Shown here piece after piece: positions 1 through 7,244 of a stretch of DNA of 38,473 nt. The stretch is taken from the IMG/VR virus record IMGVR_UViG_3300046690_000087, positions 1-38,473 of that record. The stretch is one strand, 5' to 3'. The position numbers and the translations under genes are program-made. The stretch is from a virus. The notes below the pieces were generated by a model. That model had not been told where the DNA came from. It saw nothing but the letters and a program-made list of their open reading frames with translations, and searched no databases. The number at the start of each line of letters is the position of its first letter. Position 1 is the first letter of the stretch.

Positions 1-111
1 AAGGAAATGAGAAGATTGGCGGAGTGCATGGCCGATGTAGAGTTTGATGTTCCCATGCTGAGCGACGGCAGCTACGGGGCCAACTATCAAGACCTAGCGG
101 AGACCCTATGA
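1..111 (+). CDS. C-terminal end of an unidentified protein (truncated by window edge)
   Basis: The first frame is open from base 1 to the TGA at 109-111 and encodes 36 residues. The stop overlaps the next start in an ATGA arrangement, typical of coupled phage genes. An in-frame ATG at 7 has no room for a ribosome-binding site inside the window, so the real start is probably upstream. The visible part is acidic (LAECMADVEFDV) and ends in LAETL. No family is recognised. Confidence 0.6.
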   Translation, partial: KEMRRLAECMADVEFDVPMLSDGSYGANYQDLAETL

Positions 112-326
112 CACAATATGCCATCGGCGACGATGGTGTGGCCTACATCGTCCGGGACCACAGTAACCTAGGAAAGAAGCTTACGATTGAAAAGGCGCGG
201 GAAATACGTATCCGCTACGCTGCCGGGGACATTTCACAGGCCAAGCTCGCCCAGATGTACGACGTAACCCTGCTATCTATCAGCAACGTAATCCGTGGCA
301 GGACCTACCGGGAACCCAACACATGA
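108..326 (+). CDS. Small helix-turn-helix DNA-binding protein
   Basis: This 72-residue protein carries a C-terminal helix-turn-helix at about residues 25-66. It reads as LT-x-EKAREIR-x-RYAAGD-x-SQAKLAQMYDV-x-LLSISNVIRG. That pattern (a helix with EIR, then G-(D/S)-(I/S)-SQ, then LA..Y.V and an IS..I.G recognition helix) is common in phage proteins and in the DNA-binding end of homing endonucleases. No nuclease domain is present, so it is probably a stand-alone DNA binder or regulator. It overlaps both neighbours by 4 bp (ATGA), which supports its reality. Its target is unknown. Confidence 0.8.
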   Translation: MTQYAIGDDGVAYIVRDHSNLGKKLTIEKAREIRIRYAAGDISQAKLAQMYDVTLLSISNVIRGRTYREPNT

Positions 327-1000
327 TCAACCAGTGGTCGTACTCCCGCATTAGCGCGTATCAACAGTGCCCGCAAAAGGTGAAGTTCAAAGTGATCGAC
401 AAGCTGCCCGATCCGCCGGGTGCAGCGGCCGAGCGGGGAACTTACTGGCACAGTGTTCTAGAGCATTTCGTTGGACCGGGACGGGTAGAGCTTCCTGAAC
501 CTGCCCCCGGTGCGCCTCAGCTAGAATTGTTCCGTCCACAGTTGATGGCGCTGCGGGAAAAGCAGCCGAAGCTGGAGCTACAGGTTGCATTCAATTCGCT
601 CTGGCAACCCACAGAGTTCTTCGCAAAAGATGCGTGGGCGCGAATGGTGTTTGATGTTCAGTATTACGATGAGCCAGAGCTTACGGTCCAGACGATTGAC
701 TACAAGACCGGCAAGGTGAGCGCCACCCACGCTAATCAGCTAGACCTCTACGCCGCTGTGTCGTTCCTAATCTACCCAGAGGCGAAAGTGTCCAAGACTG
801 AAAACTGGTATCTAGACTTAGGACCGAGTGCCAAACTCCAGCGAACTATGAACAAGGCCGCAAGTCAGCATGTACTGAAGCGGTGGGCAAACATCGCACA
901 GGAAATGTCTATGGATGCTGAGTTTAAGCCTCGCCCCGGTCAGCACTGCAAGTGGTGTGCCTATGCGAAGAGCAAGGGAGGCCCGTGTACGTTCGGCTAG
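323..1000 (+). CDS. PD-(D/E)XK nuclease, RecB/Cas4-like with a probable Fe-S cluster
   Basis: This 225-residue protein resembles the RecB/AddB/Cas4 nuclease family. The N-terminal segment (WSYSRISAYQQCPQKVKF) matches the usual S-x-S-x-L/I-x-x-Y-x-x-CP opening, with a first cysteine at about residue 17. ERGTYWHSVLEHF follows with the conserved G-x-x-x-H. The catalytic D-(E/Y)-K element appears as TIDYKTGK near residue 130, with QLDLYA after it as the usual QLxxYA helix. The C-terminus has CKWC followed by a further Cys, completing a four-cysteine set likely to hold an iron-sulphur cluster. Such enzymes degrade or resect DNA ends. It lies in one run with a VRR-NUC protein and a SNF2-like helicase, suggesting recombination or repair. 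Start ATG 323 overlaps the previous stop. Confidence 0.85.
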   Translation: MINQWSYSRISAYQQCPQKVKFKVIDKLPDPPGAAAERGTYWHSVLEHFVGPGRVELPEPAPGAPQLELFRPQLMALREKQPKLELQVAFNSLWQPTEFFAKDAWARMVFDVQYYDEPELTVQTIDYKTGKVSATHANQLDLYAAVSFLIYPEAKVSKTENWYLDLGPSAKLQRTMNKAASQHVLKRWANIAQEMSMDAEFKPRPGQHCKWCAYAKSKGGPCTFG

Positions 1001-1275
1001 AAAGTGATTTAGAAAAAGCGATGTGCACGTATGCGGATAAGCTCCACATCCTGCACATCAAACTGAACCTGCGCGGCAAGCGAGGCTTCCCCGATAGGCT
1101 GTATTTCATCCCCGGCGGAAAACCGCTAATGGTGGAGTACAAGCGGGAAGGTGAGCCACCCCGTCGGTTGCAGACGTACATTCACGCTCAGCTTGTGTCC
1201 CTCGGCTATCGCGTAGAAGTTGTAGATAATACCGCAGAGGGATTCGCTTTACTGGAAAGTACTCTAATCAAATGA
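985..1275 (+). CDS. VRR-NUC domain nuclease
   Basis: This protein of about 96 residues matches the VRR-NUC fold, a PD-(D/E)XK-type nuclease found in phages and in FAN1. The order is an N-terminal helix (LESDLEKAM), then RGKRGFPDRLYFIPGG holding the G-x-PD catalytic Asp, then MVEYKRE as the E-x-K motif, then Q-x-x-x-x-x-x-L-x-x-x-GYRVEVV. GTG 985 is chosen because the conserved first helix begins just after it and GGAGG lies at 977-981; the spacing of 3 bases is short. The ATG at 1021 would cut into that helix. It overlaps the upstream nuclease gene by 16 bp. It probably cleaves branched or structured DNA with the neighbouring helicase. Confidence 0.85.
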   Translation: MYVRLESDLEKAMCTYADKLHILHIKLNLRGKRGFPDRLYFIPGGKPLMVEYKREGEPPRRLQTYIHAQLVSLGYRVEVVDNTAEGFALLESTLIK

Positions 1276-1412
1276 GACCCGCCACAGTTATTCTCGTCTA
1301 CTGCGCCATATCCTGCGCTTGCCTTATGATCGGCATTGCATTCGGTGCCAAGTGGGAGCGTGAGACTTCCGAGCTAGTAAAGACCGGATTACTCTGCGTG
1401 TGCAAGCCATGA
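1272..1412 (+). CDS. Small single-pass membrane protein
   Basis: This 46-residue ORF begins with ATGA overlapping the VRR-NUC stop and ends with a TGA overlapping the ATG of the helicase gene. This exactly tiled position supports it being translated. Residues 3-25 (ATVILVYCAISCACLMIGIAF) form one hydrophobic segment, followed by a charged stretch (KWERE) and a Cys-containing tail (LLCVCKP). It is too short for a confident family assignment. It may also act as a translational bridge between its neighbours. Confidence 0.5.
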   Translation: MRPATVILVYCAISCACLMIGIAFGAKWERETSELVKTGLLCVCKP

Positions 1413-2764
1413 GCGAACCCTGGACCCCACACGAGTATCAACTCCGTAGCGTCAAGCACTTGCTTGAACATGGCGGGGCGGCACTGTTCCTTGACCCCGG
1501 CATGGGGAAGACTAGCTCTGTACTGGCCGCGCTCAAGCTACTGAAAGCAAAGGTGGGCGATGGCCCTGCGCTAGTACTCGCACCTCTACGGGTAGCCCAG
1601 AATGTCTGGCCGGGTGAAATTGCCAAGTGGGCAGACTTCAATAATCTGTCCATCGTAGTGCTGCACGGACCAGATAAAGACAGACTACTGCGTACACCGG
1701 CAGACATCTACGTCCTAAACTACGAGGGGCTAGATTGGTTCCTGACCGCGCATGGAATAGAGCGCACAGGGGCCACCAGTTTGATTGTGGACGAGAGCAC
1801 CCGGCTAAAGAACTCCCAGTCCAAACGATTTAAGGCGCTCCGCAAACACCTGAACGCATTTGATAAACGGTGGATACTGACAGGCACCCCGAGCGCCAAC
1901 GGGCTGGAAGACCTGTGGGCGCAGATATTCTTACTGGATGGCGGACTTGCACTGGGCCGATACATCACACATTTCCGAACAATGTACTTCATTCCGCCCA
2001 TGCCCGGTAGCTTCAAATGGGAACCGCGACCCGGTGCAGCGGAGGAAATCTACGAAAAGATTAAACCGTTGTGTCTGCGGTTGGCTGCGGAAGATTACCT
2101 AGAGCTTCCGGAACTGGTGAATATCAACGTGATGGTAGATCTGCCCCCGGCTGCGCGTCGCACCTACGAGGATATCTACAATCACTTCATCACTGATCTA
2201 GCAAGTGGGGTCGTCACGGCGGCGAACGCTGCGGTGGCCGGAAACAAGTGCCTCCAGATTTGCAACGGTGCACTCTACAGTCCCGCGCCGGATTACACCA
2301 TCTTGCATGATGCCAAGCTGGACGCGCTTATGGATCTACTGGAGGAGCTCAACGGTGCGCCCGCGCTAATCTTCTACCAGTACGACCACGACCTAGCCCG
2401 AATTCAACAGCGCCTACAGGGCCGCGGAGCTTGGCTTGGGGGTGCTACCACTGCCACCAAACTTCAGGCGCTTGTGAACGGTTTTAACGCGGGTGCCGTG
2501 CCTGAATTGTTGGCGCACCCGGCAAGCGCGGGCCACGGTTTGAACCTCCAGGGGACATCCAACCATGTGATCTGGTTTGGCCTGCCGTGGTCGCTAGAAT
2601 TGTACGACCAAGCGCTCAAACGGGTGTGGCGTCAGGGCAACCCGAACACCCACGTATTCATCCACCACATTCTAGCCAACGATACGATAGACTTAAAGGT
2701 CCTGCGCGTGCTGCATGGAAAGGATAAGTCGCAGCGGGCGCTATTCGCCGCGCTTACTTCATAG
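1409..2764 (+). CDS. SNF2-like (SF2) DNA helicase/ATPase
   Basis: This 451-residue protein has superfamily 2 helicase motifs in order. A Q-like start (WTPHEYQLRS) leads to motif I/Walker A (FLDPGMGKTS, about residues 27-36), motif Ia (LVLAPLRV), motif II as DESTRLKN, and motif III (ILTGTPSANGLEDLWAQIFLLDGG). Lobe 2 has HGLNLQG and motif VI as ALKRVWRQGN. DESTRLKN in place of DEAD and the R-x-x-RQGN ending are typical of phage SNF2-type proteins. It is expected to use ATP to translocate on or remodel DNA. The ATG at 1409 gives a 4-bp overlap with the small gene before it; the site before it is weak, so coupling is likely. With the two nucleases it forms a plausible recombination or replication-repair set. 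Confidence 0.9.
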   Translation: MSEPWTPHEYQLRSVKHLLEHGGAALFLDPGMGKTSSVLAALKLLKAKVGDGPALVLAPLRVAQNVWPGEIAKWADFNNLSIVVLHGPDKDRLLRTPADIYVLNYEGLDWFLTAHGIERTGATSLIVDESTRLKNSQSKRFKALRKHLNAFDKRWILTGTPSANGLEDLWAQIFLLDGGLALGRYITHFRTMYFIPPMPGSFKWEPRPGAAEEIYEKIKPLCLRLAAEDYLELPELVNINVMVDLPPAARRTYEDIYNHFITDLASGVVTAANAAVAGNKCLQICNGALYSPAPDYTILHDAKLDALMDLLEELNGAPALIFYQYDHDLARIQQRLQGRGAWLGGATTATKLQALVNGFNAGAVPELLAHPASAGHGLNLQGTSNHVIWFGLPWSLELYDQALKRVWRQGNPNTHVFIHHILANDTIDLKVLRVLHGKDKSQRALFAALTS

Positions 2765-2785
2765 AGGAGCGATCTACAAAAGGTC

Positions 2786-2814
2786 TTGCATTCCTAGACG
2801 TGAAGGCGCATAAT
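2786..2814 (+). promoter_or_regulatory. Sigma70-like promoter for the 2845 gene
   Basis: TTGCAT (2786-2791) and CATAAT (2809-2814) are separated by 17 bp. Transcription would start near 2821, just before a CCACCAC/AAGGAGG leader and ATG 2845. The TTGC core recurs in four other promoter candidates in this window. Confidence 0.6.
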
Positions 2815-2825
2815 GGGGTTGCTGT

Positions 2826-2841
2826 CCACCACACAAGGAGG
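2826..2841 (+). promoter_or_regulatory. CCACCAC-type extended ribosome-binding leader, copy 1
   Basis: The sequence is CCACCACACAAGGAGG, three bases before ATG 2845. It belongs to a set of at least seven similar leaders on the plus strand. The AAGGAGG part is a near-perfect Shine-Dalgarno and fixes the start of the 2845 gene. Confidence 0.7.
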
Positions 2842-2844
2842 TCT

Positions 2845-3477
2845 ATGCAACAAGCTGAAGTTCACCGTGGAGTTGAGGATAAGAAGTTCGTTATCGTCGT
2901 AGATCGGCTCGGTGGCCGGGTTTCCTACGTCGATCCCGCAGGTCCGACCATTGATGTATGCACCATGAAGGCGGACCAGTTTACCAAGAAGTTCGTGTTG
3001 TCCAACCAAAATCCGGCTCACGCCGCCCGTGTGTGGATCCTCGGTCACAAGAAGATCAGCGAACGTGCCCGCGCCAAGCTGGATATCATTTCCCAAACGG
3101 AGTACACAATGACACAGGAAGCGCAAGGCCCAGTAGCGAATACGGATGGAACCCCTGCAACGCCGGTGAAGAAGACCCGCAAGACGAAGGTCGCCACTGG
3201 CGAAGCCAAGGCACCGGAAGCGCCGAAGCTGGACGCTGAGGGCAACCCCATCCCGGTTGTGGCGAAGAAGCGTAAGCCGAAGCCTGCGGCGGTCGCGTAC
3301 ACGCTGGACCAGAAGCTCACCGAAGTAGCAGCGAACCCGAAGCGGACGGGCTGCGCGGCGTATGATCGCTATGCGAAGTATGCCGTCGGCAAGTCGTTCA
3401 CCGAACTGTTGGCAGAAGGTCTTACGCGTCCGGACTTCGCGTACGATCTGGCCCACGGGTTCATCAAGGCCGCGTAA
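2845..3477 (+). CDS. Conserved phage protein with NPKRxGCAA C-terminal domain (paralogue of the 35340 gene)
   Basis: This 210-residue protein of unknown function starts at ATG 2845 after a very strong AAGGAGG site. Residues 1-88 form a compact-looking domain. Residues 89-150 are Lys/Ala/Pro-rich (VKKTRKTKVATGEAK, VAKKRKPKPAA). The last 60 residues contain NPKRTGCAAYDRY and end YDLAHGFIKAA. That C-terminal part matches the 35340 gene product (NPKRAGCAA, WDLAHGFIT), which also has a Lys/Ala-rich N-terminus. An in-frame ATG at 3109, with GGAG about 8 bases ahead, begins where the similarity to the paralogue begins, so a shorter second product is possible. The basic linker suggests nucleic-acid binding; this is inference. 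Confidence 0.8.
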   Translation: MQQAEVHRGVEDKKFVIVVDRLGGRVSYVDPAGPTIDVCTMKADQFTKKFVLSNQNPAHAARVWILGHKKISERARAKLDIISQTEYTMTQEAQGPVANTDGTPATPVKKTRKTKVATGEAKAPEAPKLDAEGNPIPVVAKKRKPKPAAVAYTLDQKLTEVAANPKRTGCAAYDRYAKYAVGKSFTELLAEGLTRPDFAYDLAHGFIKAA

Positions 3478-3495
3478 TTTCCCGTCGCTGCGGTG

Positions 3496-3523
3496 CAGAC
3501 CCCGGCCTGAGTGCCGGGGTCTG
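3496..3523 (+). terminator. Strong GC hairpin after the 2845 gene (terminator-like, no clear U-tract)
   Basis: An 11-bp perfect stem (CAGACCCCGGC with GCCGGGGTCTG) encloses a 6-base loop. It lies 19 bases after the stop at 3477 and before the glycosyltransferase start. No T-run follows, so it may be a weak terminator, a processing or stability hairpin, or an attenuator between two operons. Confidence 0.45.
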
Positions 3524-3547
3524 ATCACATCTGGAGGTCATCTAGTC

Positions 3548-4369
3548 ATGTACATCTACATTCCCACCAAAGGTCGCGGACCCAAGCTTCAGAAAACTGC
3601 CGATGCTTTGGCCTCGGTATCCGTGTTTCCCATCACGCTTGTCTGCCCGCCTGAAGAAGTTAAGGGTTTTCAAGCTGCCGGATACACTGCCGTAGCCTGT
3701 TCGGCCGAACGCATTGGGGCGACGCGCCAGTGGATCATCAACAACAGCCCCGACAAGAGCGTCCTGATGCTGGATGACGACTTGGGAAACTGGGCCTGCC
3801 GCATTCCCGGAACCCGTAGCTATCTGCCCGCCACCCAAGCGCAACTTCATCAGACACTAATAGATGTCGAGACAGCGTTGGAGGAATACGCTCACGTCGG
3901 CGTTGGGGCGAGGCTGTTCGCCAACAATCAAGAGGACACAGTCCTCAATGGCCGCATCACCCGTGCGTGGGGCATACGGGCCGACATTGTTAAAGAGCAC
4001 GACCTGAAGTTTACCTGCCCGGTAGACGATTTGGAAATGACCATCCAACTACTGCGGATGGGCTACGCCAACTGGATCACCTACATGACCGTGCAGGACC
4101 AGAAGGAAAGCCAGTCCCCCGGCGGAGCTTCTACCTACCGGACGCTGGAATATCACAACGCCTGCCACGAGCAGATTAATCGGTGGCACGCTGACTATAC
4201 TCGGCTAGTGGAAAAGACAACAAAGGCCGGATGGTTTGATGGTAAGCCCCGCAAGGAAGTAGTTATTTCTTGGGGAAAGCTAGTGAAAGAGTGCTACCCT
4301 GCCCCCATCCGGGAACGTGCTGAAGGTCTGGTGCGCGTCAGCCGTGGGCCGCGTCCTTATGAATATTAA
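3548..4369 (+). CDS. TAGT-like (TET-associated) GT-A-type glycosyltransferase, probable DNA-base modifier
   Basis: This 273-residue protein begins MYIYIPTKGRG, the usual opening strand and R-G of GT-A enzymes. Residues about 25-70 hold further Rossmann-like strands (ITLVCPPEEV). IGATRQWIIN follows, and then a clear acidic metal/nucleotide motif, VLMLDDDLGNW, near residue 80. The combination of I-P-T-(K/R)-GR, the (R)QWI helix and MLDDDL resembles the TET-associated glycosyltransferases that decorate hydroxymethylated pyrimidines in phage DNA. Two other apparent thymine-hypermodification genes lie nearby (the next gene and the 7245 gene). The start is ATG 3548, with GGAGG about 10 bases upstream. 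It could be another GT-A enzyme; a sugar transferred to 5-hydroxymethyl-dU is an inference. Confidence 0.7.
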   Translation: MYIYIPTKGRGPKLQKTADALASVSVFPITLVCPPEEVKGFQAAGYTAVACSAERIGATRQWIINNSPDKSVLMLDDDLGNWACRIPGTRSYLPATQAQLHQTLIDVETALEEYAHVGVGARLFANNQEDTVLNGRITRAWGIRADIVKEHDLKFTCPVDDLEMTIQLLRMGYANWITYMTVQDQKESQSPGGASTYRTLEYHNACHEQINRWHADYTRLVEKTTKAGWFDGKPRKEVVISWGKLVKECYPAPIRERAEGLVRVSRGPRPYEY

Positions 4370-5186
4370 GGAGCTGAGTTACTTTATCAAAGAACGAGTG
4401 GACATAGCCGTCCGACGGGGCCGGGGTGAACCGCCCCCATGGACGGCAGACACCATCCTCCGCACATATCGTTTCTGTAACGTATACCGGGAATGGGACC
4501 CCGTATCGGAGTTCATCCATCAATGGTTGGGGCCGTATGCCCATCACTGTGAAGCACGGGTGGCATTGGCCCGGTACATCAACGAACCACGGACGCTAGA
4601 CACTCTGGGGCGTTGCTCCCCGTGGGAACCTACCTCTGTTCTAGCCAACCTGAACATCTGGCGCTCCAGTGGCAACCGGGTGTTCAATCCTGCTTACATC
4701 GTCAGCACCAACGGTATCAAGCAGGATAAGCTGGAATATGTCGTGGAGTTGGTGACGCGGGTACACAACGAAGTTCATCTGGCGGGTAGCGAAACATTGT
4801 CTGAAGCTGCCAATATGTTCCAAGCGGTCCGGGGCGTAGGGTCGTTCATGGCAGGACAGATGGTGGCGGACCTGAAGCAACAGCCCGTGCTCGCCAACGC
4901 CGAAGACTGGTGGACGTGGTGTACTCCGGGGCCTGGAAGCCAACGGGGGCTGAATCGTGTGATGGGTAGACCCCTGAAATTCAAGTGGCCCCCGCAACTG
5001 TTCCGGGAAACATTGGTGGAGCTAGGCACGGAGCTCATCCCCATCATTCAATCCCTTCCCAAACCGTTGGACGCGCAGAATCTCCAGAACTGCCTTTGCG
5101 AGTTTGACAAGTGGAGTCGGGCCAAGAATGGTGAGGGTACTCCTAAGCAGATCTACGTTTCGTCCTCTTACAGAAATGGCAATTAA
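4359..5186 (+). CDS. Thymine DNA hypermodification protein (5-hmdU DNA kinase helical / aGPT-Pplase-like)
   Basis: This 275-residue, mainly helical protein carries the signature of the 5-hmdU DNA kinase helical and alpha-glutamyl/putrescinyl-thymine pyrophosphorylase group. An N-terminal helix (LSYFIKERVDIAVRR) is followed by GEPPPWTADTILRTYRFCNVYREWDPVSEF; the PWT.D.IL..YRF.NV.RE.D core is diagnostic in my judgement. Near the C-terminus, RGVGSFMAGQMVADL resembles the family's G-(I/V)-G-x-F-MA-x-Q helix-hairpin segment. I see no Walker A, so calling it a kinase is not secure; the family acts after 5-hydroxymethyl-dU has been incorporated into DNA. It overlaps the glycosyltransferase gene by 11 bp, so the two are probably co-translated. 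The site before ATG 4359 is weak, consistent with coupling. Confidence 0.75.
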   Translation: MNIKELSYFIKERVDIAVRRGRGEPPPWTADTILRTYRFCNVYREWDPVSEFIHQWLGPYAHHCEARVALARYINEPRTLDTLGRCSPWEPTSVLANLNIWRSSGNRVFNPAYIVSTNGIKQDKLEYVVELVTRVHNEVHLAGSETLSEAANMFQAVRGVGSFMAGQMVADLKQQPVLANAEDWWTWCTPGPGSQRGLNRVMGRPLKFKWPPQLFRETLVELGTELIPIIQSLPKPLDAQNLQNCLCEFDKWSRAKNGEGTPKQIYVSSSYRNGN

Positions 5187-5207
5187 AACAACGTCTTAGA
5201 AGGAGTT

Positions 5208-5268
5208 TGGGGTTGTATGCTACCTGCCACGGGCGCATACTGGTGGGCCGTACAACCCCACCTCTGAA
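5208..5268 (+). promoter_or_regulatory. Structured leader with possible leader peptide ahead of the primase gene
   Basis: TGGGGTTGTA (5208-5217) pairs perfectly with TACAACCCCA (5251-5260) across a 33-base loop. Inside the loop, GTATGC can pair with GCATAC in an alternative fold. An AGGAG at 5201-5205 precedes ATG 5217, which opens a 16-codon ORF (MLPATGAYWWAVQPHL) ending at TGA 5266-5268. The primase start at 5280 has only a weak site (GAAGAG), so the hairpin or leader ORF could control its translation. Function is inferred from structure alone. Confidence 0.4.
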
Positions 5269-5279
5269 GAGTCCCCCAC

Positions 5280-7223
5280 ATGATGGATTTGATTGTATCC
5301 GACCTCGCTCGGAGCGGTCTAGTTATCGATGATATGAAGGTAGCGTTGGAGGGCAATTTCGGGTATAGGATTCCATACTTCCTACCCTCTGGGGAGTTAC
5401 ACCCTCACATGTTCCGCATTCGCAGGTTTGAGCCTGCAGAAGACGGGAGCAAGTATACTCAGGCTGCGGGGGTGCCTCCCTATCCATATTTCACACCTGG
5501 AGCTGACTGGCGCGGTGCCCACAACCGCGTCCTACACTGGATTATAGAAGGTGAAAAGAAAGCTGCCGCTGCGTGGAAGTTCCTTAAGATGGCGGCGATA
5601 GGCATTGGTGGCTGTCATAACTGGAAGGGTCCAAAGAATGCGCGGGTTTACCGCACTGTCAGCCCGCACATACTGGAAGCTATACCGGAGGGAGCTACGG
5701 TTGAGATCATCTTTGATGGCGACTATCGTACGAATTCGCAGGTACAGCATGGTTTGGCTGAACTCTGTCTGGCGTTGCGTGACGCGGGGCGAGTGCCGGT
5801 GGTGGTGACGCTGCCCGAGGGCCGCGATAAGGTCGGGTTTGATGACTGGCTAGTCGCTACAAAGGGAGTAGGATTTGATAAGCTGCCCCGGCACAACGGA
5901 CACGATTTGTGGGATGGCGTAGCGAGCCTCGCCTACCGCAGCGGAGCTAGGACGCATGGTCAGTTTGACCGTATCATTCCCAACGCAGAAAACGCCGCCC
6001 GCATCATGCAGGTCCACGATTGGTTCAAGGACAATTTGTGGTACGACACATTCATGCAGAAGCCCGTCGTAGACAGCAAGCCAATGGAAGACGGGGACGC
6101 CGTCCGTATCTTGGGCAAGTTCCAGCATGAAGTAGAACCATCATTCAAAAGAGGCACCGTGGAAGATGCGCTTCTCAAGGTGTTCCAAAATCCACGCTTT
6201 CGCCGTAACCCTCTGGTCGAGTATCTGGAAGACATTAAGTGGGATGGTGAAGAACGGGTACCAACATTCTTCGAAAACTACTGCAACTCGGCGGAAGACA
6301 AAGAATACTTACGGGCCGTGAGTAAGAACTGGCTCGTATCCCTAGTGGCCCGAGCGTTGCGTCCCGGCTGTAAGGCTGACAACATGCTGATCCTTGAGGG
6401 CGGGCAGGGTATCGGTAAGAGCCGTGCGTTACGTGCGCTTGGAGGCGATTACTACCGGGAAAGCACTGTCCACGATGTGGGCAGCAAGGACTTTCTCCAA
6501 AACATGGCCGGGGCATGGATATACGACATCAACGAGCTACGGGCCATGCGGCGGTCAGACCACGCCACCATCAAGTCACTGCTGTCCTCTTCCGAGGACA
6601 CATTTCGCCTGCCCTACGGACGGCTCAGTGTTACCCAGAAGCGACAGTGCGTGATTGTGGGCACCACGAACGAGGACACCTACCTCACAGATGAAACGGG
6701 CGGGCGGCGCTTCTGGCCGATACGCTGTGGATACATCGTGGAAGTAGACCTGATTACGCAGAACCGCGACCAGATACTTGCGGAAGCGGTGCAAATGTTC
6801 AAGGATGGCTACGAGTGGTGGGAAATGCCGAGCACCAAGACGGAGTTGGTTGTCAGAGCACGGAATACTCTTTCACCGTTTGCTGAAACAGTGCAGCGGG
6901 CCACCCGTGATCTTCGTTGCCTGCCCCGGTACAAATCCCTAACCGCAGGGAGTAAGGTGGACTATGAAACATACGCCTACGTTACGACTGACTACATCTA
7001 CGCGTTCATGCAGCTTGACAATTCACACAAGAACCATCAACGGAGTATGCAAATTTCAGCGGCTTTGAAAGCTGTGGACTTAGAAAAGGTGCGCGTATGG
7101 AATGACACTCTAGGAGAAACACCCGGCCCCGGCCAAACCACCATCTTTCGCAGGAAACTGGGGCCGTGGCCCGAGATATCCCTCAATCCGGACCCACCAA
7201 AGACCTCCAGTAAGTTGTCGTAG
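5280..7223 (+). CDS. Toprim (DUF3854-like) primase fused to VapE-like SF3-type helicase
   Basis: This 647-residue replication protein has an N-terminal Toprim-like region, about residues 75-200. IIEGEKKAAAAWKF is the catalytic Glu motif, IGIGGCHNW follows, and then VEIIFDGD (the D-x-D pair) and DDWL. The C-terminal ATPase resembles virulence-associated E/VapE. WDGEERV leads into it, Walker A is GGQGIGKS at about residues 374-381, WIYDINEL is the Walker B/sensor region, and IVGTTNEDTYLTDETGGRRFWPIRC carries the conserved N, GGRRFWP and arginine residues. It probably primes and unwinds phage DNA. The start is ATG 5280 or ATG 5283, both weakly supported by GAAGAG. It sits between the hypermodification genes. 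Confidence 0.9.
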   Translation: MMDLIVSDLARSGLVIDDMKVALEGNFGYRIPYFLPSGELHPHMFRIRRFEPAEDGSKYTQAAGVPPYPYFTPGADWRGAHNRVLHWIIEGEKKAAAAWKFLKMAAIGIGGCHNWKGPKNARVYRTVSPHILEAIPEGATVEIIFDGDYRTNSQVQHGLAELCLALRDAGRVPVVVTLPEGRDKVGFDDWLVATKGVGFDKLPRHNGHDLWDGVASLAYRSGARTHGQFDRIIPNAENAARIMQVHDWFKDNLWYDTFMQKPVVDSKPMEDGDAVRILGKFQHEVEPSFKRGTVEDALLKVFQNPRFRRNPLVEYLEDIKWDGEERVPTFFENYCNSAEDKEYLRAVSKNWLVSLVARALRPGCKADNMLILEGGQGIGKSRALRALGGDYYRESTVHDVGSKDFLQNMAGAWIYDINELRAMRRSDHATIKSLLSSSEDTFRLPYGRLSVTQKRQCVIVGTTNEDTYLTDETGGRRFWPIRCGYIVEVDLITQNRDQILAEAVQMFKDGYEWWEMPSTKTELVVRARNTLSPFAETVQRATRDLRCLPRYKSLTAGSKVDYETYAYVTTDYIYAFMQLDNSHKNHQRSMQISAALKAVDLEKVRVWNDTLGETPGPGQTTIFRRKLGPWPEISLNPDPPKTSSKLS

Positions 7224-7224
7224 T

Positions 7225-7240
7225 CCCACCACCAAGGAGA
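7225..7240 (+). promoter_or_regulatory. CCACCAC-type extended ribosome-binding leader, copy 2
   Basis: The sequence is CCCACCACCAAGGAGA, four bases before ATG 7245. It lies in the 21-base gap after the primase stop, so here it acts within an operon rather than at a transcript end. Confidence 0.7.
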
Positions 7241-7244
7241 AGCG

